DNA of 64,000 nucleotides from Companilactobacillus farciminis KCTC 3681 = DSM 20184 (GTDB lineage Bacteria > Bacillota > Bacilli > Lactobacillales > Lactobacillaceae), in assembly GCF_002706745.1 (NCBI RefSeq), contig NZ_CP017702.1:2480001-2544000 (forward strand), read 5' to 3'. Of this stretch, positions 1 to 9,014 are shown piece by piece. The stretch's first letter is position 1. Each line of letters begins with the position of its first letter. The notes under the pieces are model-generated. The model was not told where the DNA came from and ran no database searches. It saw only the letters and a list, made by a program, of their open reading frames with translations. Made by a program: the position numbers and the translations under genes.

Positions 1-387
1 ATAAAACAGTAAGAAAACCACTAACCCAACGGTAAAGACAATACTAGTATCACGTTTAATATTTTGCGGAGTATAATTTTTTCCTGATTTAGTCAAGATC
101 ACTTGTTGACCCTTCGTATATTTCGTATCGATCAACTGTGACTTGTAATACGTATTTCTAAAAGTTACTTTTTCATGCTTACGATTCAATAAAATTCCAC
201 TGACACGTTGTGTAACCTGAGTGTCGCTATTTTTATATTGATCCGTCGAGGTACTCTTATGCAAGACTTCTACTTCTTGAACTTTCATAACTGGATTTTC
301 GTACAAGAAGCTGTCGAAATGAGTAAAGACCGTTGCCAGAATGACTAACAGTCCAACCAATAAGAGCATTCGTATATTTTTTTTCAT
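1..387 (-). CDS. YibE/F family membrane protein, N-terminal part
   Basis: The reading frame starts at the ATG ending at 387, with an AGGA ribosome binding site just before it, and runs off the left edge of the window without a stop. The 129 visible residues show one N-terminal membrane segment (about residues 4-20), an extracellular stretch rich in Lys and Thr, and the beginning of a second hydrophobic segment at the window edge. This is the pattern of YibE/F-like multi-pass proteins of lactobacilli, whose function is unknown. The family call rests on remembered similarity of the N-terminal region and is moderate; that it is a membrane protein gene is clear. Confidence 0.6.
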   Translation of the reverse strand, partial: MKKNIRMLLLVGLLVILATVFTHFDSFLYENPVMKVQEVEVLHKSTSTDQYKNSDTQVTQRVSGILLNRKHEKVTFRNTYYKSQLIDTKYTKGQQVILTKSGKNYTPQNIKRDTSIVFTVGLVVFLLFY

Positions 388-471
388 AAAAATTCCTCGC
401 ATTTCTGCTGATGTCTACATTATATGTTTTTTCAGAAAAATGTTAATAATTTTCTTATTATTAATTTGTGG

Positions 472-500
472 TTGACAATATACGATTATTGAAATATATT
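472..500 (+). promoter_or_regulatory. sigma-A promoter of the trpXYZ-like operon
   Basis: TTGACA at 472-477 and TATATT at 495-500 are separated by 17 bp, close to the consensus. Transcription would start near 507, giving a leader of about 260 nt before the first large gene. Confidence 0.8.
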
Positions 501-531
501 TGAGACATCAAATTTGTTAGGAGAAAATATT

Positions 532-585
532 ATGAAATCATTTAACTCTCTAAACATCGTAAACGTTCGTTGGCAAAGCCGATAA
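532..585 (+). CDS. 17-residue putative leader peptide upstream of the trpXYZ-like operon
   Basis: A strong ribosome binding site (AGGAG at 519-523) precedes an ATG at 532. The frame encodes MKSFNSLNIVNVRWQSR and stops at 583-585. The single Trp codon is at 571-573, third before the last sense codon. The ORF lies between a good promoter and two tandem terminators ahead of an importer of a type linked to tryptophan. A regulatory leader peptide is therefore likely; which amino acid or condition it senses is inference. Confidence 0.6.
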   Translation: MKSFNSLNIVNVRWQSR

Positions 586-661
586 TTCAGATTGGTCCGA
601 GATGGATTCAGTCTGAAGTGGATTGAATCCGTGTCGGCCTATTAAACTATGAAATTTTAAG

Positions 662-711
662 CCCGCATGGATAAGTTTTTAACAATTTAGCCATGTGGGT
701 ATTTTATTTTT
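662..711 (+). terminator. first intrinsic terminator in the trpXYZ leader
   Basis: CCCGCATGG pairs with CCATGTGGG across a 30-nt loop and is followed by a T-rich run. It lies in the leader, before the first structural gene, as expected of an attenuator. Confidence 0.65.
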
Positions 712-750
712 AAAGACAATCCCACAAAATTCTGGGGTTGTCTTTTTTAT
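712..750 (+). terminator. second intrinsic terminator, just before trpX
   Basis: A 13-bp stem (712-724 with 732-744, two wobble pairs) is followed by a T-run. It covers an in-frame ATG at 738, so the real trpX start is the later ATG at 768. Confidence 0.65.
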
Positions 751-767
751 TCGGGGGAGATTTTACG

Positions 768-1775
768 ATGAAACATACGAGAAGACTTTACGTAACACTT
801 ATAGCACTAGCAATGTTCTTGATTTTTGCATATTTTTACACGGGGAGAGCTGATACACAGAAACAAAATGCCATCCCTAAAGTTGGTATCTTACAATTGA
901 TGTCGCATCCAGCTTTGGACCAAATCAACAAGGGAATCAACGATACTTTGAAGAAAAATGGTTATATTGATGGCAAGAATGTCAAAATCGAATTCCAAAA
1001 TGCCCAAAATGATCAAAGTAATCTACGGACTATCAGTAAACAATTTGTTCAAGATAACGTCGATGTAGCTGTTGGTATCGCTACTCCATCAGTTCAATCA
1101 CTCAAGAATGCCACTTCAAAGATTCCTATCGTCATGGGGGCTGTCACTGATCCAGAAGGTGCCGGTATCATCAGTAACAATAATAAACCAGGCAAGAATA
1201 TCACTGGTGTTTCTGATCAAGCGCCACTTGAAGCTCAACTTCAATTAATGAAACAAGTTATTCCCAATCTCAAAACTATCGGTATTATTTATACATCCAG
1301 CGACGCATCCGCAACTAGTCAAATGAAGAAAATGCAAAAGCTCGCTAAGAAACAAGGTTTCAATGTTAAAGTTTCCAGTATCAATTCCGTCAACGATATC
1401 CAACAAGTCGGAACTGCTTTGGCAGAAAGTGTTCAAACAATCTACGTTCCAACTGACAATACCGTTGCTTCTGGTATGAAACTACTATCTTCTATCGCAA
1501 CTAAACAAAACATCGCCGTTTTCCCAGCCGCTACAACCATGGTTAAAGATGGTGGACTAGCAACAGTTGGTTTGAGCCAATACGAACTAGGTGAAGAAAC
1601 TGGTAAACATGTTGTCAGAATTCTCGAACACAAAGAAGATCCTGCGACAACACCTGTTACTTTCATGAAGAAAGGCCACTTGATGCTCAACGAAAAGATG
1701 GCTAAGAAACTCAATATTCAATTCTCTGACTCACTTATCAAACAAGCTCAAAAGAAAGGACAAATAATCAAATGA
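768..1775 (+). CDS. trpX: ABC transporter substrate-binding protein, TrpX-like
   Basis: This protein of 335 residues belongs to the ABC_sub_bind family (PF04392) and would capture its ligand outside the membrane for the adjacent permease and ATPase. In streptococci the three-gene set trpXYZ is linked to tryptophan supply. The start at 768 is chosen because GGGGGAGA stands 7-8 nt before it and the upstream in-frame ATG lies inside a terminator stem. The N-terminus has a hydrophobic segment (about residues 9-21) but no lipobox Cys, so it is probably tethered by an uncleaved anchor. The two-lobe fold region begins near residue 35. The stop overlaps the start of the permease gene by 4 nt. Ligand identity is inferred from synteny and the leader. 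Confidence 0.75.
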   Translation: MKHTRRLYVTLIALAMFLIFAYFYTGRADTQKQNAIPKVGILQLMSHPALDQINKGINDTLKKNGYIDGKNVKIEFQNAQNDQSNLRTISKQFVQDNVDVAVGIATPSVQSLKNATSKIPIVMGAVTDPEGAGIISNNNKPGKNITGVSDQAPLEAQLQLMKQVIPNLKTIGIIYTSSDASATSQMKKMQKLAKKQGFNVKVSSINSVNDIQQVGTALAESVQTIYVPTDNTVASGMKLLSSIATKQNIAVFPAATTMVKDGGLATVGLSQYELGEETGKHVVRILEHKEDPATTPVTFMKKGHLMLNEKMAKKLNIQFSDSLIKQAQKKGQIIK

Positions 1776-2662
1776 ATCTAATCGTCTCTACTATCAGTCA
1801 AGGTTTCATCTGGTCCATCATGGCTATCGGATTGTTCATCACTTTCAGAATCCTCGACTTTCCTGATATGACCGTTGAAGGAAGTTTCCCATTGGGTGCT
1901 GTAACAGCCGTCAGTCTAATTCAAAGTGGTCATTCAACGCTATATTCACTCTTAATTGCCTTTATCTTCGGATGTTTAGCTGGTTTCGCAACAGCTTTTC
2001 TATATGCTAAATTGAACGTCCCTATCCTATTAGCTGGTATCTTAACAATGACAGCACTTTATTCCATTAATTTGAGAATTTTGGGTAAAGCTAACATGTC
2101 ATTAACTAAATCTACTAATATCTTTAATCAATTTGGTTTAGATAAATTACCTACTAATTTCAACGGTATCATCTTAGGTATCATCATCATCGCCATTATC
2201 ATCTTCTTATTGATCATTTTCTTAAACACTGAAAAAGGTCAAGCCGTCATCGCAACTGGTGACAACGAAACAATGGCCGCATCCCTTGGTATCAACACAA
2301 CTGTTATGAAATTCATCGGTTTGATGGTTTCTAACGGAATCGTCGCTATCACTGGTGGCTTGATTGCTCAACAAAATGGTTTTGCGGACGTCAACATGGG
2401 TATCGGTGTCATCGTTATCGGTCTTTCTGCCATTATCATCGGTGAAGTAATTTATCCCGACGTTCCACTAAGCATTCGTTTAATTACCATCGTAATTGGT
2501 AGTATCGTTTACCGTTTGATCTTGATGATTGTCCTACAACTAGGCTTCAATACCAACGATTTGAAGTTGATCTCAGCTATCATCTTGGCACTATGTCTAG
2601 CACTACCAACGATTCGCGCACAATTCCTAAAAACTATGAGAAATGGGGTTAAAACTAAATGA
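1772..2662 (+). CDS. trpY: ABC transporter permease, TrpY-like
   Basis: The 296-residue protein is almost entirely hydrophobic, with about eight membrane segments, and fits the LivH/BPD_transp_2 type of permease. The N-terminus has the typical run ending in FRILDFPDMTVEGSF. It would form the translocation channel of the importer. It overlaps the substrate-binding gene by ATGA at its start and the ATPase gene by 4 nt at its end, so the three genes are translated as one unit. Confidence 0.75.
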   Translation: MNLIVSTISQGFIWSIMAIGLFITFRILDFPDMTVEGSFPLGAVTAVSLIQSGHSTLYSLLIAFIFGCLAGFATAFLYAKLNVPILLAGILTMTALYSINLRILGKANMSLTKSTNIFNQFGLDKLPTNFNGIILGIIIIAIIIFLLIIFLNTEKGQAVIATGDNETMAASLGINTTVMKFIGLMVSNGIVAITGGLIAQQNGFADVNMGIGVIVIGLSAIIIGEVIYPDVPLSIRLITIVIGSIVYRLILMIVLQLGFNTNDLKLISAIILALCLALPTIRAQFLKTMRNGVKTK

Positions 2663-3408
2663 AACCATTACTAGAAATTAAACATGCCGTCAAAACTATT
2701 TATAATGACGACGATAATCTCAATATTCTCAACAACATCAACTTAACTATCAATCCCAAAGATTTCTTAGTCGTTTTAGGAACTAACGGTGCCGGTAAAT
2801 CAACCTTACTAGATGCCATTACTGGAACAAACAAATTAACTTCTGGTCAAATTCTTCTCAACGGTGACGATATCACTAGTGAAAACTTAGCCAAAAGAAG
2901 TCGCCACATCAGTCGAGTTTATCAAGATCCAAAATCTGGAACAGCCCCTCGAATGACAGTTGCCGAAAATTTGTTACTTGCCAAGCGCCGTGGTTTACCT
3001 AGACGTTTAAGATTACGTAAATTAAAAGAAAACATGCCCGAATTTCAAGAATTAATTTCCAACTTGCCTACTTTGGACAATCGCTTGAATACTTTTACTG
3101 AGAAATTATCCGGTGGTCAAAGACAGACTTTGAGTTTCTTGATGGCCATTATTCAACGCCCAGAATTGTTACTGTTGGATGAACATACTGCTGCCCTTGA
3201 TCCTCAAACTAGCAAGGACTTAATGGAATTAACTAACAAGATTATTTTGGAAAAAGAATTGACTTGCATGATGATCACCCACGACCTATCCGATGCCATG
3301 AAATACGGTAATCGCTTGATTGTTTTGAAGAAAGGTGAAATCATCCTCGATTTAGATAAAACTGAAAAAGATAAATTAACTGAAAGTGACTTGTTGCAAT
3401 ACTTTTAG
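2659..3408 (+). CDS. trpZ: ABC transporter ATP-binding protein, TrpZ-like
   Basis: This 249-residue ATPase shows Walker A (GTNGAGKST, about residues 42-50), the signature LSGGQ (about 149-153), Walker B followed by LLLLDEHTAALDP, and the switch His in ITHDLSD. It powers uptake through the preceding permease. It is the last gene of the operon: a hairpin terminator follows 12 nt after the stop. Confidence 0.8.
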   Translation: MKPLLEIKHAVKTIYNDDDNLNILNNINLTINPKDFLVVLGTNGAGKSTLLDAITGTNKLTSGQILLNGDDITSENLAKRSRHISRVYQDPKSGTAPRMTVAENLLLAKRRGLPRRLRLRKLKENMPEFQELISNLPTLDNRLNTFTEKLSGGQRQTLSFLMAIIQRPELLLLDEHTAALDPQTSKDLMELTNKIILEKELTCMMITHDLSDAMKYGNRLIVLKKGEIILDLDKTEKDKLTESDLLQYF

Positions 3409-3420
3409 CCACAACAAAAA

Positions 3421-3450
3421 GACGATACCTGCCATAGTATCGCCTTTTTT
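3421..3450. terminator. bidirectional terminator between trpZ and the SLAP-domain gene
   Basis: GACGATAC pairs with GTATCGCC around CTGCCATA, with a T-run on the + side and a shorter T-rich tract on the - side. The two flanking genes converge here. Confidence 0.75.
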
Positions 3451-3484
3451 AATGCTTATTTTGCCAAAATTTACTGCATTGTTA

Positions 3485-4531
3485 CTACTTTACGTCGCTT
3501 GCTTTAACCCATTCGTTTGTGGCTACTCGGTACATTTTTTCACCTTTTACAATTGCATATTGGTCTGTGTACCATTGTGAGTTAGTACTCAAAGCACGAT
3601 TCGTAATCATCTTACCTTCAAGAGTATATAGACGTTTGTATGAGCCACTATTTGTTGTAACTACACCTTCATGTTTGATTGGTGCAGCAGTCATTAATTT
3701 AACGAATACTAGAATTTCTTTATTTCCGCTCTTATCAAATTTGATTGTAGCGTTCTTTTCATTTACAAAAGCATAGTTTTTAGGTGCTTCAATCTTAGTT
3801 GAGAATGAGTTTTTACCTGTTACTTGCTTGTAGCCAACTAGGTCTTTTGAGTTTTGATCAACGAATGTGATACGAACTCTTTGGATTGTGTAACGTGCGT
3901 TTGATGGACGCTTTGATGGTGTTTGTGGTTGAGCTACTACTTTTTTTAATACAATTTTTGCTGAGTAGTGACTAAATCCATTGTCGTCTTTAACAATTGT
4001 AATCATTGCACTTTGATTTGGAGTCACTTCATATCCTTTTGGAAAACTCACAATATCACTTGATGATATGGGAGCCAGAACATCTCTATCATTTAAGACT
4101 GTCCCGCTATTAATCAAAGCCCCTTTGTCATTTACAAATAAAATGCTAACATCAGCTTTTGAAATTGCTTGTAAAATAACGAAAATTCCTTCTTTTTTAA
4201 ATTCTAATTTTTTAAATTTGAATCCTGCAGGTAGATTTAAATTTTTAACAGTTATTGGTTTTTTATTATCAATAAGTGGAATAGTTGTTTTTAGATTCTC
4301 TCCTGAAATTTTATTTCCATCTTTATCCAAATAAGTAACATTTACTTCTTTTTGATTTCCATTAATTACTGATCCAGGCTTCGCTGTTACTTCAGTCGAT
4401 GGTATTTCTTCCAGAGCATCAGTATTAACTCCTGCTGTCATTGCCATAGCAGTAATACTACCAACATTCACACTTCCCAAAATACTAGAAAATAATAACC
4501 CAGATACAATTAATGATTTAAATAACTTCAT
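3485..4531 (-). CDS. exported SLAP-domain surface protein
   Basis: The protein has 348 residues from the ATG at 4531, chosen because GGAGGG lies 8 nt upstream; an earlier in-frame ATG has no such site. It begins with a signal peptide (MKLFKSLIVSGLLFSSIL, cleavage after about residue 30), continues with an extended region, then a MucBP-like segment (about residues 205-270, with VRITFVDQNSKDLVGYK), and ends in a domain of about 55 residues with the SLAP pattern (YTLEGKMITNRAL, then WVKASDV at the C-terminus). SLAP domains bind the protein non-covalently to the lactobacillus cell wall. Ligand unknown. The flanks have terminators, so it is a single-gene unit. Confidence 0.65.
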   Translation of the reverse strand: MKLFKSLIVSGLLFSSILGSVNVGSITAMAMTAGVNTDALEEIPSTEVTAKPGSVINGNQKEVNVTYLDKDGNKISGENLKTTIPLIDNKKPITVKNLNLPAGFKFKKLEFKKEGIFVILQAISKADVSILFVNDKGALINSGTVLNDRDVLAPISSSDIVSFPKGYEVTPNQSAMITIVKDDNGFSHYSAKIVLKKVVAQPQTPSKRPSNARYTIQRVRITFVDQNSKDLVGYKQVTGKNSFSTKIEAPKNYAFVNEKNATIKFDKSGNKEILVFVKLMTAAPIKHEGVVTTNSGSYKRLYTLEGKMITNRALSTNSQWYTDQYAIVKGEKMYRVATNEWVKASDVK

Positions 4532-4750
4532 AATTTTTCCCTCCGAAAAGTAATTTCCCTTAATATTCCAATAAGGTAAAGCTAATGTAATATATCCGGA
4601 TTTTTCTAGCAATAAAAAAAAGCATTATTTAAATTTAGTTGCTATAAATATTAATCTAACAACAATTTAATTATTACTCATGAATTGAAATATTTTATAT
4701 TGATATAAGAATTTCATTATGTAACCGACAATTTCTAATATATTCTTAAT
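4532..4750. other. intergenic region upstream of the SLAP-domain gene
   Basis: This AT-rich 219-nt stretch holds the promoter of the SLAP gene. On the - strand TTGCTA and TACATT are 17 bp apart at about 4584-4612. I see no other feature. Confidence 0.35.
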
Positions 4751-4784
4751 AAAAAAACACAAACCAATTATGATTTGTGTTTTC
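4751..4784 (-). terminator. terminator after the HAD phosphatase gene
   Basis: AAAACACAAA and TTTGTGTTTT form a 10-bp stem around a 10-nt loop; on the - strand it is followed by a run of seven T. Confidence 0.75.
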
Positions 4785-4825
4785 TTTTTGATAATTGTAA
4801 ATTTTCTTTACTAATTTTATTTTGA

Positions 4826-5500
4826 TTATTCTTGGAAGAACTTATTAATATCAGAATAACTTTGAATTAATTTATCTATTCGTAAATTCTCGGACAAATT
4901 TACCTTTTCCAATTTTGGATCTTCAACTAAGACTACTTTGCTCGCTCGAGCCGTGTTGGCAGCTTGAATACCAGAAACTGAATCTTCAAAAATGGCACTA
5001 TTATTAGCTTTGCCGCCAACATTTTCGATAGCTTTCAAGAAGATATCCGGTGCCGGTTTACCCTTGATTTGACCATCATTGAAAGCTACCTCATCTAAGT
5101 CGAACCAACGTCCTAACTGCAATTGATCGAAGAAAAATACCACGTTGGAATATTCCGAAGCCGTTGCGATGTTCAGCTTGATGTTATTATTCTTACACCA
5201 GTCCAAGAAGTCGGCTAATCCTGGTACCAATTGGAACTCATCCGGAGTATTCAGACAAATTTCTCGATAAATGTTCTCTTTTTTATCCGATAATTGAGCC
5301 AATTCAGTGTCTGAAATACTTCTATCTAAATAATACTCGAAAGTATTGCGATTATTGATTCCAGCAATGTGGAGTTGATAGTCTTGACTAGTCAATTCTC
5401 TATTAAATTCGACTTCTAAGAATTTTCCCCAAGCTCGTTTTTGAATCAAGCCGTCGAAAATCATCGTACCGTTAAAATCAAAGATCATTGCATCAATCAT
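4826..5500 (-). CDS. HAD-family hydrolase, beta-phosphoglucomutase-like, with Asn in motif I
   Basis: The 224-residue protein has the subfamily IA layout: motif I FDFNGT at residues 7-12, a helical cap (about 15-85), motif II in NIATAS, Lys in KGKPAPDIFLKA, and motif IV FEDSVSGIQAA. Most relatives carry DxD in motif I; here the second Asp, the general acid/base, is Asn. Phosphatase activity may be altered, or the substrate may differ from those of canonical enzymes. It likely acts on a small phosphorylated sugar or metabolite; no neighbour tells which. It is a single-gene unit with its own terminator. Confidence 0.75.
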   Translation of the reverse strand: MIDAMIFDFNGTMIFDGLIQKRAWGKFLEVEFNRELTSQDYQLHIAGINNRNTFEYYLDRSISDTELAQLSDKKENIYREICLNTPDEFQLVPGLADFLDWCKNNNIKLNIATASEYSNVVFFFDQLQLGRWFDLDEVAFNDGQIKGKPAPDIFLKAIENVGGKANNSAIFEDSVSGIQAANTARASKVVLVEDPKLEKVNLSENLRIDKLIQSYSDINKFFQE

Positions 5501-5622
5501 AAATCTCCTCCTATAGCACTTTTAACTGAATTGTCTCACGTCCAAATTCTTCCAACAAGTAAACCATAAAATAAGAAATCTATTTCAAAATAAGATAAAT
5601 ATTCTATTTTTCGAATTGTTTT

Positions 5623-5952
5623 TCAGGCACCAAATCCTTCAGGAATTCCCAATGCCACTCGTGCATAACGACTCATTTTAGAAATATCCCAAATTGGATA
5701 CCAGACTAATTCAATTTCACAATTCTTGATTCCTTCGACCGACTTGACGGCTTCAGTAATCGTATCATGCAACATGTCACTGAGGGGACAGCCCATTGTG
5801 GTCAAAGTCATCGTTATAACGGCATCAGTCTCGTTTTCAATTTCGACTTCATAAATCAAACCCAAATTAACAATATCAATTCCTAATTCAGGATCGATCA
5901 CCTTTTCCAAGGCATCCATGACTAGGTCTTTTTTTGTCTTATCTTCTGTCAT
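5623..5952 (-). CDS. sufT: MIP18/DUF59-type Fe-S assembly factor, SufT-like
   Basis: The 109-residue protein is a single DUF59 domain with the family's motif DPELGIDIVNLGLIY and the Cys in TTMGCPLSD (near residue 55). Such proteins help load or mature Fe-S clusters. It is the last gene of the SUF operon, 5 nt after sufB, which supports the role. Confidence 0.8.
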   Translation of the reverse strand: MTEDKTKKDLVMDALEKVIDPELGIDIVNLGLIYEVEIENETDAVITMTLTTMGCPLSDMLHDTITEAVKSVEGIKNCEIELVWYPIWDISKMSRYARVALGIPEGFGA

Positions 5953-5957
5953 ATTCT

Positions 5958-7349
5958 TTAACCAATTGACCCTTCCATTTCATAACTGATCAAACGATTC
6001 AATTCAACCGCGTATTCCATAGGGAGCTTCTTCGTAAATGGTTCAACAAAGCCCATAACAATCATCTCGGTAGCTTTTTCTTCGGAAATTCCTCGGCTCA
6101 TCAAATAATAAAGTTGTTCTTCAGAAATCTTTGATACTCGAGCTTCATGTTCCATCGAAACGTTGGCATTATCAATTTCATTGTAAGGAATCGTATCTGA
6201 TGAAGATTGGTCGTCCATAATAATCGTGTCGCATTCAACGTGAGCTTTCGATCCATCTGAATGTTTGCCAAATCTGACTGTTCCTCGATAGTCCACTGAT
6301 CCACCAGTTTGAGCGATTGATTTAGAAACGATTGAACTAGAGGTGTTTTTGGCGTTATGAATCATTCGAGCACCAGAGTCTTGATGAATGCCATTACTAG
6401 CTACGGCAATTGATAACATCGTTCCTCGAGCATTTTCGCCATTCAAATAGACACTAGGATATTTCATCGTAACTTTGGAACCAAGGTTACCGTCGACCCA
6501 TTCCATCGTGGCATTTTCCGAGGCCGCAGCACGTTTAGTTTCCAAACTATAGACGTTGTCGGACCAATTTTGAATCGTTGTATAACGGCAATATGCATCA
6601 CGCAAAACGTTAACTTCTACCACTGCCGCATGCAAACTGTCGGATGAATAATTTGGTGCTGTACAACCTTCGACATAATCAACTTTGGCACCCTCATCAA
6701 CAATAATCAAAGTTCGTTCAAATTGTCCTGAGTTTTCAGCGTTCAATCTAAAATAAGACTGAATCGGAATATCGCATCGAACGCCTTTAGGAACATAAAT
6801 AAACGAGCCACCCGACCAAACTGCTCCATTTAAAGCCGCAAATTTATTATCAGTTGGTTTAACTAATTTACCAAACCATTTTTTGAAAAGTTCTGGATAT
6901 TCTTGTAATGCCGTATCAGTATCGGTAAACAAAATACCTAATTTTTCAAATTCATTGCGCATATTGTGATAGACGACTTCTGATTCATATTGAGCTGAAG
7001 AGCCGGCCAAATATTTTCGTTCAGCTTCAGGAACACCCAGACGATCAAAAGTTTCCTTCATTTTGTCTGGCACATCGTCCCAATCACGATACTTTCGGTC
7101 AGTCATTTTTTGATAATACAACATATTTTCCAAATCTAAGTCTGACAAATCAGGACCGAAATTAGGCATCGCCAATTTTTGATAGGTTTTATAAGACTTT
7201 AACCGATAATCTAACATCCATTGAGGTTCATTTTTTTCAGCTGAAATTTGTCGAACTGTCTCCTCTGTCAAACCACGTCCGGTAGTAAATTTAGGCTTTA
7301 CATCATCGTGAAAACCGTATTCGTATTCTGAATTATTTAAATCAATCAT
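5958..7349 (-). CDS. sufB: Fe-S cluster scaffold protein SufB
   Basis: This 463-residue protein matches full-length SufB, including the signatures [23 protein letters not shown], the conserved Cys in VEGCTAP (scaffold region), and [19 protein letters not shown] near the C-terminus. SufB with SufC and SufD forms the cytoplasmic scaffold on which Fe-S clusters are built from sulfur delivered by SufS/SufU. The start overlaps the end of sufU by 8 nt. Confidence 0.95.
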   Translation of the reverse strand: MIDLNNSEYEYGFHDDVKPKFTTGRGLTEETVRQISAEKNEPQWMLDYRLKSYKTYQKLAMPNFGPDLSDLDLENMLYYQKMTDRKYRDWDDVPDKMKETFDRLGVPEAERKYLAGSSAQYESEVVYHNMRNEFEKLGILFTDTDTALQEYPELFKKWFGKLVKPTDNKFAALNGAVWSGGSFIYVPKGVRCDIPIQSYFRLNAENSGQFERTLIIVDEGAKVDYVEGCTAPNYSSDSLHAAVVEVNVLRDAYCRYTTIQNWSDNVYSLETKRAAASENATMEWVDGNLGSKVTMKYPSVYLNGENARGTMLSIAVASNGIHQDSGARMIHNAKNTSSSIVSKSIAQTGGSVDYRGTVRFGKHSDGSKAHVECDTIIMDDQSSSDTIPYNEIDNANVSMEHEARVSKISEEQLYYLMSRGISEEKATEMIVMGFVEPFTKKLPMEYAVELNRLISYEMEGSIG

Positions 7350-7788
7350 CGACTTCTTCTCCTAACGATTTTCTCAAAGCCCACCAACTCAATGTGGCAC
7401 ATTTAATTCGGGCTGGAAACTGCATGACACTGGACAAAATTGCGGCATCGCCTAGCTTTTTTAAATCTGAATCTGGATGCTCTTTACCCATGATCATATC
7501 AGAAAAGATGTGGGCCATTTCTAGTCCTTGCGTGGTGGTTTTACCAATTACCACATCAGTCATCATGCTGGCAGACGCCTGGCTAATAGTACAACCTTCA
7601 CCACTGAATCCTGCATCGACAATTTTGTCATCTTTAATTTCTAGTTCTAAATTGATCACATCGCCACAAGTCGGATTTTTCAAAGTCGTTGTAGTCGTTG
7701 CTTGTGATAAAGCATGTTTATGATGCGGATTTTGTGAGTGATCCAAAATGACTTCACGATATAGATTGTTCAATCCCATTAAACTCAT
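7342..7788 (-). CDS. sufU: Fe-S assembly sulfurtransferase SufU
   Basis: The 148-residue protein is of the IscU/SufU fold, with conserved Cys in NPTCGDV (near residue 41), EGCTISQAS (near 66) and [12 protein letters not shown] (near 128), plus an Asp at position 43. Gram-positive SufU is a zinc-dependent sulfur acceptor from SufS rather than a scaffold. It overlaps sufS by 4 nt and sufB by 8 nt. Confidence 0.93.
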   Translation of the reverse strand: MSLMGLNNLYREVILDHSQNPHHKHALSQATTTTTLKNPTCGDVINLELEIKDDKIVDAGFSGEGCTISQASASMMTDVVIGKTTTQGLEMAHIFSDMIMGKEHPDSDLKKLGDAAILSSVMQFPARIKCATLSWWALRKSLGEEVDD

Positions 7789-9014
7789 ACTCTGAAGAAC
7801 TCCTTTGTATCAGCGATTGCTTGTAATAATTTATCAACATCGGCCTTAGTATTGTAAAAGTAAAAACTAGCGCGGATGGTCGCAACGACACCCAGATATT
7901 TCATCAATGGCTGGGCACAATGATGTCCCGCTCTGACAGCTACTCCATCCATATCAAAGGCAGTCGCTACGTCGTGTGGATGCAAGTTGTTAAGGTTAAG
8001 CGATATAACGCCGTTATGGACTGTAGAATCTTGTGGACCATAAACTGTTAAACCTCTAATAGCCAACAATTTAGGCAATGCATAGTCAACTAATTCTTGT
8101 TCATATTCGGCAATATTTTCCATCCCTAAATTATTCAAATAATCGATGGCTTTGCTTAATCCGATCGCACCACTGACATTTTGCGTTCCAGCTTCGAATT
8201 TCCAAGGCAGTTCGCTCCAAGTACTGTCGAATTTGTCTACTGAATTGATCATCTCGCCACCAAACTGATAAGGTGGCATTTTTTCTAACAATTTCTTTTT
8301 ACCATACAAGACGCCAATCCCCATTGGACTCAGCATCTTATGCCCTGAAAAAGCATAGAAATCAGCATCTATTTTTTGAACATCGATTGGTTGGTGTGGA
8401 GCTGCTTGAGCACCGTCAATCACTATAACGGCGTTATGAGAATGTGTGATTTGCGCCAATTCTTGGACATCATTAGTTACTCCCAAGACATTACTTACAT
8501 GAGCAACAGCGACGATTTTAGTTTTGTCAGTGATTTTACTTCGAGCGTCGTCCATGTCTAATTGCCCGTCACTAGTTAATTCAATATATTTCAAAACGGC
8601 ATTTTTTCTGAGTGCAAGCTGTTGCCAAGGAATCAAATTGCTGTGATGTTCCATATAAGTGATGACAATTTCGTCGCCCGCTTGAATGTTTTTCTCACCA
8701 TAGGTACTAGCGACTAAATTCAAACTGTCCGTAGTTCCCTTAGTGAAGATGACTTCCTTACTAGACTTAGCTTTAATAAAGCGTTGAACTTTTTTGCGAG
8801 CCAATTCATATTCATCGGTTGCTCTTTGTCCTAAAGTATAAACGCTGCGATGGGTATTGGCATTGATTGTCTGGTAATAATTTGTGATTGAATCAATAAC
8901 TGCTTGTGGTTTTTGAGAAGTGGCTGCACTGTCTAAATAAACTAATGGTTCATCATTTATTCGTTGCTTTAAGATTGGAAAATCATCACGAATTTTCTGA
9001 AACTGCTTGTCCAT
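7785..9014 (-). CDS. sufS: cysteine desulfurase SufS
   Basis: A 409-residue PLP enzyme that takes sulfur from cysteine for Fe-S assembly. The PLP Lys is in AFSGHKMLSP and the active-site Cys in RAGHHCAQPLM near residue 360. The start ATG at 9014 has AAAGGAAG 7 nt upstream, so the gene overlaps the end of sufD by 29 nt. An in-frame start slightly further upstream (9032) lacks a better site. Confidence 0.93.
   Translation of the reverse strand: MDKQFQKIRDDFPILKQRINDEPLVYLDSAATSQKPQAVIDSITNYYQTINANTHRSVYTLGQRATDEYELARKKVQRFIKAKSSKEVIFTKGTTDSLNLVASTYGEKNIQAGDEIVITYMEHHSNLIPWQQLALRKNAVLKYIELTSDGQLDMDDARSKITDKTKIVAVAHVSNVLGVTNDVQELAQITHSHNAVIVIDGAQAAPHQPIDVQKIDADFYAFSGHKMLSPMGIGVLYGKKKLLEKMPPYQFGGEMINSVDKFDSTWSELPWKFEAGTQNVSGAIGLSKAIDYLNNLGMENIAEYEQELVDYALPKLLAIRGLTVYGPQDSTVHNGVISLNLNNLHPHDVATAFDMDGVAVRAGHHCAQPLMKYLGVVATIRASFYFYNTKADVDKLLQAIADTKEFFRV

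Larger units (their letters stand above)
586..767 (+). promoter_or_regulatory. candidate attenuator leader of the trpXYZ-like operon
   Basis: Between the leader-peptide stop and trpX, positions 594-639 can form a long hairpin (GGTCCGA/TCGGCC closing stem, GGATTCA 604-610 with TGAATCC 624-630). The segment TCGGC at 634-638 can instead pair with GCCGA at 578-582 inside the last codons of the leader peptide. So ribosome position near the Trp codon could choose between two folds. Two terminator-like hairpins follow (662-711 and 712-750). No T-box motif was seen. Confidence 0.5.

Noticed and set aside
738-767. An earlier in-frame ATG for trpX
   Set aside because: It lies within the second terminator stem and has no ribosome binding site; the ATG at 768 has one.
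7395-7410. GGCTGGAA inside sufU as a possible further copy of the structured repeat
   Set aside because: Only the eight bases match; none of the flanking repeat is present.
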